From contig PTFA01000091.1 in assembly GCA_003342895.1 (NCBI GenBank), forward strand, positions 1,561,660 to 1,625,659: a stretch of 64,000 bases of DNA, written 5' to 3'. Of the stretch, positions 27,159 to 38,396 are shown piece by piece (position 1 is the stretch's first letter; every line of letters begins with the position of its first letter). Under the pieces are notes generated by a model. The model was not told where the DNA came from, searched no databases, and worked only from the letters and a program-made list of their open reading frames with translations. The translations under genes were made by a program, and so were the position numbers. Source of the stretch: Casuarius casuarius (Eukaryota; Chordata; Aves; Casuariiformes; Casuariidae).

Positions 27159-27415
27159 GAATTCACTCTATTCTCATCATTTAGTTCACTTTTTTATGAA
27201 GCATAAGTTTTTTCAAAGGACCAGTGAATTCCTACACAAAGACTAAAACCAATAAAGCACAAAGGAAAAAAAGCTGGCAGCACAGACATCATAGGCATGC
27301 AAAGAGAGATCTTCACAGAGGGGCTGGTGCTGAGATAGCAGACACTAAGGGGAATCTTTCAGGATCTACAAAGTCTGATTGAGAGATTACTGTGATCTGG
27401 AAAAACAAGCCATTC

Positions 27416-27660
27416 TTAACGAGCATACCATTCTAGACTACAAACACAGAATTTAGGTGTTATCAACAGCAGATACCGTCCTCCAAAAAGGAAAACATAA
27501 CACTGTATTGCCCCTCCTGCCCCCGACTTCCTAGGCACACTCTCAATCCTTTGAGAAGTCCAGGTACACCAGCCAAGGTGCGAGGGGTGCCAGGTGACAA
27601 GCAGTTGTTGACATCCTTTGGCTATTTTCTCCAAAGAGATTGTTCCACTTAACTGATTTA
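27416..27660 (-). mobile_element. Decayed CR1-like LINE fragment
   Basis: On the minus strand, codons at 27569 down to 27549 read VYLDFSK, the start of the VYLDFSKAFD block that precedes the catalytic region in CR1-type reverse transcriptases. A stop follows after one more codon, so this copy is dead. Flanking residues are not conserved enough to set boundaries, so the ends given are approximate. The GC content is higher than in its neighbours. A 14-base stretch is shared with 12841-12854. Confidence 0.42.
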
Positions 27661-27735
27661 GCAAGAAAATGTTAAATATAAAATATAGGACTCCAAGCAT
27701 CTTAAATATTCACCCACATGCATATAAAAGATACA

Positions 27736-27755
27736 CATACATGCATGCATGTATG
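27736..27755. repeat. 20-bp perfect palindrome
   Basis: The sequence CATACATGCATGCATGTATG equals its own reverse complement and is largely alternating purine-pyrimidine. No function is evident. Confidence 0.8.
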
Positions 27756-28413
27756 CATATCCACCTCAGACACTTGTGTTGTTTGACAGTTAGAGTCGCA
27801 CTGCCAGAAGAGGTCACTGAATCTCCCAAACCCCACCGTTTTGGGGCAGCCGAATTAGTAACTATTATGGATATTTCTTAAAGACACTGTCCAAAGGATT
27901 CATGCTCATGCTGGATTCCCAAGGATGCTTCTGCACTCAACAGCCCAGAGCTCTCCCTGCCTATTAGGCTAGCAGCCTTGTGGTGAATTATCTCCGCTCT
28001 AAGGATTCAAACTCCTGGCAGAGCCGCAGCCCCCATCGCGACGCTCCCTCTGTGCTCGTCCTTCCCACCGCACTACTCCAAATTAACTCCTGGACACGAT
28101 GTCCTGCAGCAAAACATGCTTTCTACCGACTCCCTTCCCCCGTGGGTGGTATGATTTCAGCTGTGTTCTCAGATATCCCTCCCGTTGACGTACTCACGCA
28201 GACCCCGAGCAGGCAGGCCGACAGGGAAGGCAGGACGGACCCTCCCGAGCGCTCGTCCCGGGCCCCTGAGGGAACGGTTTTCCTCACGCGCGCGCCTCTC
28301 CGCCTCCCCGGAGGCGCGAAGGGCGCGCGGGCACCCCGCCGCCGTCAGCTCGCGCAGCAACCTGTGCGATCGCCCCGCGCCCAGGGCGCCCGCTGCTAAC
28401 TTGCAGGCAGCGC

Positions 28414-28414
28414 N
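28414..28414. other. Ambiguous base (N)
   Basis: Single undetermined base within the CpG island, downstream of the exon 1 donor. It does not affect the called exon. Confidence 0.95.
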
Positions 28415-28451
28415 CGGCTCCCTTGTGCACGGAGGGCGGGCGCCCGCTTAC

Positions 28452-28566
28452 CTCGCAGGGCAGCTGTCCAGCTGCAGCGCCCCAGCAGCAACAGCAGCAG
28501 CAGCAGCAGCCGCCGCCGCCGCCTCTGGCGCAGGGGGCAGCTTCTCCCTCCAGCCCCTTGGCCCAT
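28452..28566 (-). CDS. First coding exon: signal peptide of secreted/membrane protein
   Basis: Translation starts at an ATG at 28566 in a strong context (A at -3, G at +4) and runs 38 codons plus one base to a consensus donor, GAG|GTAAGC, with the intron starting at 28451. The peptide begins MGQGAGGRSCPLRQ, continues with five Arg and nine Leu in a row, and ends GRCSWTAALR. This is a textbook signal peptide: basic n-region, long hydrophobic core, small residues before a likely cleavage around TAA. Phase-1 introns just after the signal peptide are common in genes for receptors, adhesion molecules and secreted multidomain proteins. The frame is also open upstream of the ATG but has no earlier in-frame ATG before the gap. 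The purine-rich sequence at 28567-28690 would be 5' UTR. I could not identify the gene, and no next exon is evident in the 28 kb to the left, so intron 1 is probably very long. A plus-strand poly-Gln frame over the same repeat is the complement and has no ATG. Confidence 0.68.
28483..28521. repeat. CAG/CCG trinucleotide repeat inside exon 1
   Basis: On the plus strand: two CAG, one CAA, six CAG, then four CCG. On the coding (minus) strand this gives CGG (Arg) and CTG/TTG (Leu) codons, which build the Arg stretch and the hydrophobic core of the signal peptide. The length may vary between individuals. Confidence 0.85.
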
Positions 28567-28690
28567 GCTGTCCCCACAACTCCCGGTCCTCTCCCCTCCG
28601 GCCGGGGGAAGGAGAAGAGGATGTAAATCTCCTTTCGGTCGCTCCGGACTGCAGTCCAAGCCGGGGAAGTCTCCTCCTTTTTTTTTTTTT

Positions 28691-29039
28691 NNNNNNNNNN
28701 NNNNNNNNNNNNNNNNNNNNNNNNNNNNNNNNNNNNNNNNNNNNNNNNNNNNNNNNNNNNNNNNNNNNNNNNNNNNNNNNNNNNNNNNNNNNNNNNNNNN
28801 NNNNNNNNNNNNNNNNNNNNNNNNNNNNNNNNNNNNNNNNNNNNNNNNNNNNNNNNNNNNNNNNNNNNNNNNNNNNNNNNNNNNNNNNNNNNNNNNNNNN
28901 NNNNNNNNNNNNNNNNNNNNNNNNNNNNNNNNNNNNNNNNNNNNNNNNNNNNNNNNNNNNNNNNNNNNNNNNNNNNNNNNNNNNNNNNNNNNNNNNNNNN
29001 NNNNNNNNNNNNNNNNNNNNNNNNNNNNNNNNNNNNNNN
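28691..29039. other. Assembly gap (349 N) in CpG island
   Basis: The gap is preceded by a T run (minus-strand A run) and flanked by very GC-rich sequence, the usual reason for short-read drop-out. It probably hides the transcription start and much of the 5' UTR of the minus-strand gene. Open frames that cross it consist mostly of N and mean nothing. Confidence 0.99.
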
Positions 29040-32034
29040 GGCCCCCGCTGCCCGCGGGGCTGCGCGAGCCCCTCCGGCACCGCCGAGGGCCGCCCCCGAG
29101 CGCCGCTCGCGGGGTTTTGCGGTTTTTAATAAAAACCCCCTAGGTACACGGACTGTCACCCGACCTCGTCTTGCGTGAGCAAGGAGAGAACAGGGACTAG
29201 TCTGCCACTCCCAGGGCCGCGTTTTACTGGGAGAGGACACTGTGGCTACCAGCACTTGCGTGAGAGAAGTTCAGAGCACAAAATGGTGCTTGCAAAGCCA
29301 GAATCGGGCCGCACAGTCTTGACAGAGGGAGTGCAACTCCCCCTTGACCACGTTCACTACGGTCCTTGGGTTTCCAGAGGATTATTCTACCTTACCCTGG
29401 TAAATTCAGACACTAACCCTAAATAAAGTACTACTGTTAAGAGGAACAGGAGGAAATGTAGCAGCCACCCCCCACACCCAAAACAAATGTTTTATGCTAT
29501 CTTTATTAATAGTGTGTGGTTCTGTGATCCAAAATTCTCTCTCTTGCCAGGAGTGTCACTGTTTCACTCTCCCTTCTCACCCTTCTCACAATCTAATGCT
29601 ATATAAACATTTTTATTTTATACTGGAATAAAGTAGTATGATGCACATACAAACAGAATGACCCCTGCAAAGCCAAAATCATCGCAGCTATGCTCAGGTG
29701 AAATTGCTACTGTTCTATTTTAAATAGATTTGATCAGTAAGAAATCAGAAGATGAAGATACCAGCTGAGCATGGCTTGCTTATCTTTGCTAGAGGGGTAA
29801 TTTTCAGTTTTAAAGAACAGCAGCAAAGAACATTCACTCTTCCGCAAAATCCTTCCTTATATTTGGCAAATGCATAAGATTTCAGGAATTAATGCAGTTT
29901 TCTTTACTGTAATGATAGGGGGCAGAGAAGGAGAGGAGAGAAAAAAAAAGCCTCAATGGTTTGACATTAAGCACGAAGTTTCTTCTAAACGTTTTTTTTT
30001 TTTTTTTAAATCAAGCCATTTAACAGTTTTACTTTTAAATTCCTAAAAAAACCAAACTTCTCCTGAACCCTTAGTCTTTGCTAGCATTATAAATTGGGGG
30101 CAGATGCACTTTTACCTTTCATGTACAGTAAAGAGGGCGAGACTGCTTTCAGCTCAACATTGCATTTGCTCTGAACTGCGGAGTCACGCAGTGGTTCTTC
30201 AACAATCAACAAGCAATGCCTATGCATGAGAAAGACATATATTGGACACAGGAAAGTAAATTAAAATATTTTGGAAGTAAATTCATTGTCTGGTATGTCA
30301 ATGCTTCTACAGAATCCAGCAACCGCAGCAATGGAGCAAAAAGGTTCGATTTCATGGAAAGAAAGAGATAAAAAATGAGATTTGGTATTAACAAAGCACT
30401 CACGAGCTTTCTACAGCACTATAGTTAAGAGTGAATGGATCATATTTATATCATTGCCGTTATAAGAGCATTATCTTTGTATATTCCTAGACAACACATC
30501 CATCAGTGTCCAAAAACTGTAACTATTGTATTTGTTCTCCACATCCCATTCTTTTGAAAATGAACTCCATTTTATAGTCAGAGGAAAAGACCATAAGAGA
30601 ATTCAGCAGTTTTATTCCTGTTTATGCTTTATACTTCACCACCTACTAAGTTCATTCTACTCCAGTTCCACAAATTCTAAAGCAAGCACCTATTCTGCAA
30701 ATTTAAGGGGGATGAAATTACTACTTACAAAATGCTTTGAAATCCTCCAGTGATAAGTTCTGGAAAAATGCAAAAGTACTTGTAAGTAATCCTTAAGAAC
30801 AAGGCTTGTCAATTGGTCCTCCTCCAGGCTAACTTTGTACTGTTTTCAGATGGAAACAAATAATTAAAGCAAAAGGAATTTGTAAACAGAATTTTAAGAG
30901 GGGAAAAAAAAATCAATATTTGAGAACATCACATCAGAACATCTCTTATTCCCTTTCCATGATGTGTTTGCCAGACTTCAGCTCACAACAAAGAGCAGAG
31001 ATGCAAAGGCAGAAAGCAAGTATATGAAAAAAGACATTTTCTTCAGCAGCTTTTGCGGTCACCTCCACGTCCAGTGGGTTCCAAAAAACACTGAACAATG
31101 AAACTGCGAAACTATACAGGACCATTTTTACATGTCATATAGAGCATCTAGTGTACTCCCTTTAGAGTCTTAGGGTGCAGACATTATACTCCTGTCTTGT
31201 ATATACATACAGCCATTTTTGCTGCAAGCACATTATCTCTTCTTGCCTATGCTACTGAGCCAATGTTTGGTGCTTTGGATAGAAACACCAAGTTCCCAGT
31301 TTATAATACAGTTGCAGTGAGGAAGAAGAGAGCACAAGTAGAAAAAAAAAAAAAGGGCAACAACTGGTAACATCAATGCACTTGGAAATACAAATAAGCA
31401 GAATATTCTGCAAGGAGCAAATATCAAGGTGGGGAGTGAAATGCAGCTTCAGATGAAATGCGTTCTTGAAACATTGGTGCACGCTGGTGTGTACAGCAGC
31501 TTACAGAAACAAAGCTCTGAGTGTGCTATCTAGGACAGTCCAATGTATGACACTACTTCTAACAATGGAGTTGCTACAGCCTGCTGTGCTGCACGGAGGC
31601 TATTAACACAAGGTTTTAATGAGAGCGTTACAGGGAAAAGTAAAAGGAAACCTAGAGAAAGCTTGCTCACACCTCACAGAGTGTGAGCAAGAATGGAAGA
31701 GAAGTCAGGAATCCAGCCAAGAAGGACTGATGGCATTACTGTAAGAAAATACATGTAAAGAGATTAATAGAGAAGAAACTGAAGGTGCTAGAAGGGAGAA
31801 GCTTGTTCATCCCTAGCACTTCAAGGGTTAAACTTTACAATAAACAATAACTGTTTTCTGAAACAGCATCTATACTTCCCATCTGGGATTCTTTTCCTAG
31901 AAACGATGTTTGAAGTTCGATTCAGTAAAAAGGAGAAAAAAAATCACAAAACCAAAGCAACTTTCTTCAGTATCTTGGTCACAGTAACAGCATATATCCA
32001 GACAGTAGGAAAGTGCCTATGGCAGGGATTGCCA

Positions 32035-32145
32035 GAATTTGTAACCAAGGGTCTCAATTCTAATTCTCAGCTCTGTCACCAACTCACTCACCAGATACCT
32101 CTGAAATGTTTTTTTTTTTGCCTCCACATCTCTGCATCTTAGGTT
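32035..32145 (+). mobile_element. MIR-like SINE fragment
   Basis: Contains 'ctcaattctaattctcagct' followed by 'ctgtcacc', then a T-rich interruption and 'cctccacatctctgcatctt'. The order matches a tRNA-core MIR-type SINE ('ggattctaatcccagctctgcca ... ctctgtgcctca'). Decayed. Confidence 0.5.
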
Positions 32146-33429
32146 GCATCTCGTGTCACTGAGCTGGTTGCTAAAGAAATTCCTACAACCTTCAACTACA
32201 TTGACTTATTAAACAGACAGCACTTTACAACTATGAAGTAAATTTTTCTAGATAGAATATGTCAATAACCTAATAATTTTCAATAAGCCACAGAGCTACA
32301 TCATGAAGAAAAAAAAATCACCTCTTTCACCCTGGAAGCTCAGCAGAATGTTCCAGCTGAGTTTGCAAGGGTGCTTTCAATCCCTATTTCTTCTCAAGTG
32401 CAACACAAGTTTGCAGCCAGGTGATTACGTTTTGTTTCTTATTTGAAATACCATGTTGGAGGACCCTACAGTGATTTGCAATAAAACAGAAGTCACGTCA
32501 CCTGTGTCAGACAGTATGCTGGGGGAGGGTCACTGCTGACATGCCCTCAGGAACAGGTGAAAAGAAAGCTGCTTCATTTCCCACTCTTGCAACTAAACAT
32601 ATATGAGATGGCACTGGAATCTGATACAATGTACCTAGCTACGCATAATGTATGTAACGATAAAAGGAGAGTAAGTGCATCTAAACCATTGCCGTGCATC
32701 ACAGAGAACATTAGACACACAGCAGTTGGCTCTAATGCAAATATTCACATCTGTACAATAGGTAAATAATTCAGGAGCAGGCAAGAACATCCAACTGCAA
32801 CAACAAATAAGTAATGAAATTACTTGAAGCACTTTGAAGGGCTCGGTTGTAGTGACACAGAAGCCAATAAAAAACTACTTGTTCTTAGCATACTTCGGAC
32901 ATTTATCTTTCCCCTTCTTTCACTCACAAGACAACACTAAACAAAATTGGATCTGAAAAATGCTCCAACACACCTGGAAGAGTTGCAGCTGTGACAGTAC
33001 CTGGCTTGATTCAGCAGTCTTTACAAGCTTGCTTAGTCCGCAATCTGATTATCCCAACTGCTTTGCAAGCAGAGATAATGTAGAGATAGCCCTTGCCCCC
33101 AAAGTGCATTCACTGGTTTGATGTCATAAATGGACTAATTCAGAGAAATGGCCGCCTGCTTATCACTGCACAAGAAAAAAAAAGAAAGGAAGTCTGGGCT
33201 CAAATGACTAATTACAATTCCTCTCCACATAGCAAAGAAACAAGTGGATTAAGTTCCCCCTGTGGTAGCTCTGAACACTTCCTATGTACCAAGAGACTGC
33301 ATTCTTCAGGTCTGGTGACCCTGGTGTGCATGCATATGCCAGGAGAGAGAAACACATTGCATTTTTCTCTCCACTGCATACCTAATAGAAAATACAAGCA
33401 GTACATTCATTCTGTTGATGTTGGTTTAA

Positions 33430-33500
33430 ATTAATTGCTGAAGGCCCTAAAGGGTAGGGGCTGCCTTAATACCTGTTCCCAGCCCAGGGCTGCACAGGAT
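33430..33500 (+). mobile_element. Ancient LINE tail-like fragment
   Basis: Contains 'ctaaagggtaggggctgcct' followed by 'cagcccagggctgcacagga', similar to the 'aagggcaggggctgcct' phrase of ancient L2/L3-type LINE tails. Boundaries approximate. Confidence 0.33.
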
Positions 33501-33564
33501 GAATAAGACAGTGTTTAAGAGTTCCCATCTTCCACAGTTAGATTCAAGGTAACTACTTGGCCAC

Positions 33565-33620
33565 AGCAGTTAGGGCTTGATTCTGAAAGTATTCAACACA
33601 TTTTGACACTGGAGCCTGTA
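33565..33620 (+). mobile_element. Ancient LINE 3'-end-like fragment
   Basis: Contains 'agttagggcttgattctgaa', resembling the 'gggcctgattctga' phrase found in old sauropsid LINE tails. Short and decayed. Confidence 0.3.
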
Positions 33621-35466
33621 TTTGCAGTGCCCAAATCTGGTAGTCATTGCTGTGGCATACATATGTGACCTAGATCATTGCTGAGGACTGCTGTGTTAGC
33701 CAGACACATTTCCAGTCACGGAGCAGATCTTTATCACAGGCCTATGAATGAGTGTCTTACACAGCAATCCCAGAGGATGCAAGAGTTGGGCTCAAAAGAA
33801 ACTTGCCAAATTCATGGGCAATAAGCGAATCAGTGAATAATAAAACCAATACATTGCATAAGGAACCTTGAACTGAGGAAGCACCTATACATCAATGGCT
33901 GAAAGATGAGAGCATGAGAAGTATGCTGTATTTTCCCTAAGCATCTACTCCTATTAGAGACAGGTTTCAGGGCAGATGAACCATTAAGGGTTGGACCAGC
34001 AAAGCCATTCTTACACATCAGACCATACAGAGATCACAGATGAGTGTAGCATTCACGCTACCAAAATTCAGCCTGTTTTTTTTCCTTTGCTCTCAAATGA
34101 TCACCTATAGCTGCCTGTCTGCAGTTCTATAGAGCTCTCCCCAACACAATATGGAGCTGGATCGTTAGTGAAAGTGCTTTGGATCACCTGTCAGCTGAAG
34201 AATGCAATCCTCCTCACCCCCACCTTTTTTTAGGGAATGCTTTCAGTATTAGGCCAACAATAAACCAGCGCTCTTACTGCCTGCATTTCAAAAACAACAG
34301 CTAGATACTAGTTCTGTCCAGTGATTTCTCCATCTCTCTGCAGTGAGATCTGCCTCATAAGCACTTCCTAAGCATGGAACGCCCATTGCACAACATCCAT
34401 CTGTTTTCACTGTGCAGGTCACGCAAGCAGATCTCTGCCAGTGGCAACCTCATGGTGGATGGGATATTATGAGTAGAGAGAGTGGCTGCAAGATGAGAGC
34501 CTGACAATTCATCCATTTACAATGTAGAAATTTTGAAAATAAACTATGCCAGGTAAAAAGTTTTATCATGTTCCTCTCCTGCTGTGCAATATCCCTCACT
34601 CCTCTGGTAAGATCAGGGTTTCAAGATAGCACTTCCTTTAGAATTTGGTCTGTATCTTTATACAAATTTCTAAAGTCATATAAAATAATGAGACCTAACC
34701 CTCCAAGTGCTACAGAAATCCTTAGCAGCAATATACAGTACTACATCCAACCACATTGTACTTAGAAACAATCACAGCAACAGACCGAGTTGTTATATCA
34801 TCTGCTATAGTAGTATTAAAATATAACATACATGAATGATGGCAATTAATCAGCCAGTCACAGCTGTGAATATAATCTCTAATCTAGAGAATAGAGTCCA
34901 CAGGCTAAAAACCGGTCATTACATATTTTGAGTCCCAACTTTGTAATTTTTGTGCACCGTTGTTCATGCTGGATTTGTAAAACTGTGCATTAGGACATCT
35001 AGTGGCTGAATCGTTTACAAACATATCTGAATATCAGATGATTTTGATTCCCTGTCAGAAAGCTCAGAAATCTACTTTTCTAAAGCTTAGTAAGACTTGT
35101 CTGAGAGCACCTCAGGACTTCTGCATTATTCTTCCCTGTAATATAAGCCCAACTCATTGCTTGATAGAGTATTTTGAAGTGCTGAGCACATCAAGAGTGA
35201 CAAGTATATAAACCAATTTCTACATTATCTTTCATCAAGATACCAGAGTAGCATGCTTACCTCTGATCCATAATGTAATCTTACTATTTACAATGTACAT
35301 AACTCTTCTTAGCCTGAGTTTAGAAATATTTTCTTTATTCTACATTTTAGTAACTTAAAATGATAGTATTGCTCTTACGTTTTGTGTTGTTTTGTTTCCA
35401 TATTAACCAAAAGTGATGTAAACTCTTTTATTCCAAAGAAACTTCAACATCCTTGTGAAGGGAAGG

Positions 35467-35502
35467 AAAAAACAAAACAAAACAAAACAAAAACACACAC
35501 AC
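35467..35502 (+). repeat. (AAAAC)n then (AC)n simple repeat
   Basis: About four AAAAC units followed by six AC units. Simple sequence. Confidence 0.85.
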
Positions 35503-36999
35503 TTTAAAAAAAGCCCATGACACTTCTTAAAAAGATCCCACCCCACTTGTTTGAGAGTGAAGTCACCATCTGGGTTGTCATAAGGCATGATTTTTGATGA
35601 ATCAATTTAAAAATAGCATAAATTTTATCCAAGATGAAACACAATACTACTATTCACATTTTCCTGTGTTTTTACTCATTCCACAATCAACCAGCATCAC
35701 TGAGCAAACTTCACCTAACAATAAGTAAAATGCTGCAGTGGTTGGCTTTGCCTCAGAATAGGAAACTGGATTAACATGCCAAGGCAGTGATGAACCTTTG
35801 AACTTCACTAATCAATTTTAAAATCATAAGACCCAGGCATTTAGAAAATGTCATAATCTTAATACCTAATTCACTCCTTGATTTGTAATTTGGAGAAATC
35901 AGCTGCACTTGAAATTTTACCTACATAATTTCCTTCAACTGGGCAAAAAAGATTCCCTATTGCAGCATTAATTATTGTTATTTTATTTCCATGCCCTTTT
36001 AGATTTCTCTACAGACATGAATACTCAGCTCCCACCTACATTCCCTTGTCACACATCCAGGCATTTTTGTTGTGGCTGCTGCTGGATTACAGGCAAAGGG
36101 CAGCTATTCAACATGCTCAAACCTCTGAACAAAGAGCTCAGACTGCAAATGGAAAGTGTCCATCACTGGTACTTCCCATCCTCTAAAGCCACTCGCTAAG
36201 TATCTATTCCAGATTTACCATCCTTGCTCAGATAGTCCTGTCTGAACTTTCACTTGGACTGGCAGGTGCATGACGAGAAACAGATGAGGCAAGTATGAGG
36301 TGTGTGTGAATTAGATAGCGTGCTTTGAGAGCAAACAAAGACTATCAAATGCAGCAGGACATTAGACAAGCAATTCAGTAGCTTAGCTATTTGTAATTTG
36401 TGATTGAGAAAAAAGACGACAGGTTATACATTCAAGCAGTAAGGGACTTTACCTGAGAGCTTCTTTAAAACATTGTATACATTGCTGTACAGAGTACAGT
36501 GCAGCTCAGAGCTGGCAGTGATGCCCCTGTCTGAGCAGGAGTACAGTTAGAGGGTAAGGGACAAGAAATACCAGGCAAGTCTGTTTCTGTTCTGCCTGCA
36601 CAGAAAAAAAGTGAGTAACACGTCTAGCTATTTCAGTCTCAGTCAGAGGTATTGTTGTTCTCAAAAGGCTATTATTGAGCAAGTTCAGATCCCTCTCAAG
36701 CGGATAGTTATTGCCCCCTTTTTTCATCCAAACTCATACAGCACTGAAAAGTAGAATCCACTAACAGCTTCCTCTGACAATTAACCAGCAAAGGCTGAGA
36801 AATATTCAGCAGCTAGGCATGATTGCAGCTGAGTCACAAAATGCAGATAGATAGAATCACAGGTCATAAGACAATGGAAACACATAAAGGAACTTTAATT
36901 TAAGAGTTACAAAAAATAGAAAGCTCAGAAAATTCTTTTATGGAACCTGGCAAAGAAACAGTATCAGCTAACTAGCAAGATAGGAGGCTAATGCTCTGA

Positions 37000-37090
37000 A
37001 CTAGGGTTAATGAGACAACTGGAGTTCTAGTCTGGATGTTGCCACATGCTTCCTGTGAAGTCTGAAGTGCTTGGGGAAAGATGCTGAAGG
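37000..37090 (+). mobile_element. MIR-like SINE fragment
   Basis: Follows the tRNA-core SINE layout: 'gctctgaactagggtt', then 'ctggagttctagtctgg' (B-box-like position), then 'tgccacatgcttcctgtgaa'. Strongly diverged. Identified from memory of the consensus. Confidence 0.45.
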
Positions 37091-37239
37091 AGGCACCAGT
37101 CATTTAAATTGCAGACATGTTTGGCTTGATTAGGGACACTTCACCCTGCTTTGATTTGCTCAATGTATTGGACTAATCGCACACTCGATTCCTGTCTCCC
37201 CTTTTTGCTAACCTGTGCACTGAAGCCTCACACTGAGTC

Positions 37240-37520
37240 ATGAGAAATGGAAGATTATTTTCACCTTAATTAAGTACAATTTTGACAGAACTGGAAATAT
37301 GCAAGTGTCATGTTATTAAGTTACCTAATTGTGCCTTTGAAATGGCCACATAATAATGACTTCTCAATAACAAGAGGAAAAGGGGGGAAGGGAACTCTTT
37401 GCTATATTATTTTCATCTTAATCTCCAGCACAAAAGCAGAGGGCATCCACCTAGCAACGACAGCTCTGAATTATTCATAATTAGTGACAAATCATGAAAA
37501 CTGAACTGTTTGATCATCTC
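37240..37520. promoter_or_regulatory. Possible conserved regulatory element
   Basis: Homeodomain-type cores are dense: TTAATTAA (37266-37273), TAATTG (37326-37331) and TTATTCATAATTAG (37471-37484), with an octamer-like ATATGCAAG between them. The stretch lacks repeats and long simple sequence. It lies about 8.7 kb upstream of the minus-strand promoter, a reasonable place for an enhancer. Conservation in other species would decide. Confidence 0.33.
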
Positions 37521-37931
37521 AGGTGGGAATGAAGGACAACAAGCAGTTGAGTAATTCCTTAAATGTTAAAAAAAAATATTTCAGCTACAAGGCAAAGGAA
37601 GAGTAGAAGCATATTTTGATGCAAGTTATAACACTGTTTGAAAAGTGTCCATTAACACGCATCAGTCAAGTACTACACAGCTAGTAAAGTCCTTCACCCC
37701 ATTTAAGGTGATTAAAGGCAAAGAACCTAATTTCTGACAGCTCCCACCATACACACGAAATGTGCTTGCTAACCTCTTGCCACTCCCTGAGTATCGCACT
37801 GTCAGGAAGTGACTGCACTTGTTTCTGCTGCTAAGCACATGACCCTGGGCTACATTTCACAGGCTGCAGAAAGGCAAGCTTGCCTGTCTGTGCACCAGTC
37901 TGGGGACGACGCAGCGATGTACAAAACCTCA

Positions 37932-37980
37932 TTATTCCCAGATACCCCATCATTCCAGATACCTCTGTCATTCCCAGATA
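37932..37980 (+). repeat. Short imperfect tandem repeat
   Basis: Three adjacent variants of CATTCCCAGATA: ATTCCCAGATACCCC, CATTCCAGATACC and CATTCCCAGATA. The period is roughly 18-20 bases. Confidence 0.55.
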
Positions 37981-38375
37981 GAAGTCACTGTAGCATAGAA
38001 ATGATTGCCCTGTGGCATGTTCTGCCACAGAGCTAACCAGGATCTACCACGATGCATAGTTCTTGCCATATATAGAGAAGCAAGTTACATGAACGTAAAC
38101 ACCACTTGTCTAGAAGGGTGGCAGATACTGGTCACCCACTCACTTCTACAGTTGCTTCAGGATTTTGTACTAAAGAGACTCAAAAACTTCAAAGGTGCTG
38201 ACTGAAAAAAGAACTAAGTCTTTCTCTCAGACAACTGTAATATGAAGAGCACATCACAGGATCTCTATTACTCCACCACAAGATGTACAAGGGTTCTATG
38301 GCAGGGATGAGGTACTGTTGCAACACTGACAAGAGACTTTAAGGAACTTAATACAGCTGAGCAAATGATGTAATT

Positions 38376-38396
38376 GGGGAGGGGGGGGAGGGAAGG
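38376..38396 (+). repeat. G-rich tract (possible G-quadruplex)
   Basis: Contains GGGGAGGGGGGGGAGGG, sharing its 15-base core with the tract at 13963-13983. Four or more G runs are available for quadruplex folding. Confidence 0.4.

Larger units (their letters stand above)
17161..27415. other. Non-coding DNA, probably intronic
   Basis: No gene recognised. Contains T and C homopolymers, one MIR-like SINE tail (24935-24995), a short repeat fragment (26960-27005) and an AT/AC simple repeat (27126-27158). CpG is rare and short open frames are typical of random AT-rich DNA. Probably first intron of the minus-strand gene. Confidence 0.6.
28030..29180. promoter_or_regulatory. CpG-island promoter
   Basis: The only dense CpG region in the window. 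GC content and CpG frequency rise sharply from about 28030, peak around 28240-28560 and 29040-29120, and fall again by about 29180. A 349-base gap (28691-29039) interrupts it. It surrounds a minus-strand first coding exon with a consensus donor, as is normal for a CpG-island promoter. Transcription probably starts inside or just left of the gap. No TATA box is evident. Such islands often fire in both directions, so a plus-strand non-coding transcript is possible but not shown. A TGACGTA motif near 28186 resembles a CRE half-palindrome. Confidence 0.85.
29181..37239. other. Non-coding DNA upstream of the promoter
   Basis: No gene recognised. This is the upstream flank of the minus-strand gene. 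It holds SINE and LINE remnants near 32035-32145, 33430-33500 and 33565-33620, and an AAAAC/AC simple repeat at 35467-35502. A 12-bp palindrome TCACAGCTGTGA lies at 34858-34869. An AATAAA at about 29422 has no associated transcript evidence. Confidence 0.6.

Noticed and set aside
27980..28399. 139-codon plus-strand open frame at the CpG island edge
   Set aside because: Low stop frequency is expected in GC-rich DNA. There is no domain or plausible composition, and the supported exon is on the other strand.
28423..28626. Plus-strand poly-Gln/poly-Pro frame over the CAG/CCG repeat
   Set aside because: No ATG (it begins at TTG) and it is the complement of the better-supported signal-peptide exon.
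28185..29255. Long open frames spanning the 349-base gap on both strands
   Set aside because: They consist mostly of N, which hides stops. Not evidence of coding.
29175..29426. 83-codon plus-strand frame ending beside an AATAAA
   Set aside because: Starts at GTG, has no recognisable domain and lies in the island shore. The AATAAA is likely chance.
33093..33434. 113-codon plus-strand open frame
   Set aside because: No domain, signal peptide or splice context. Random expectation.
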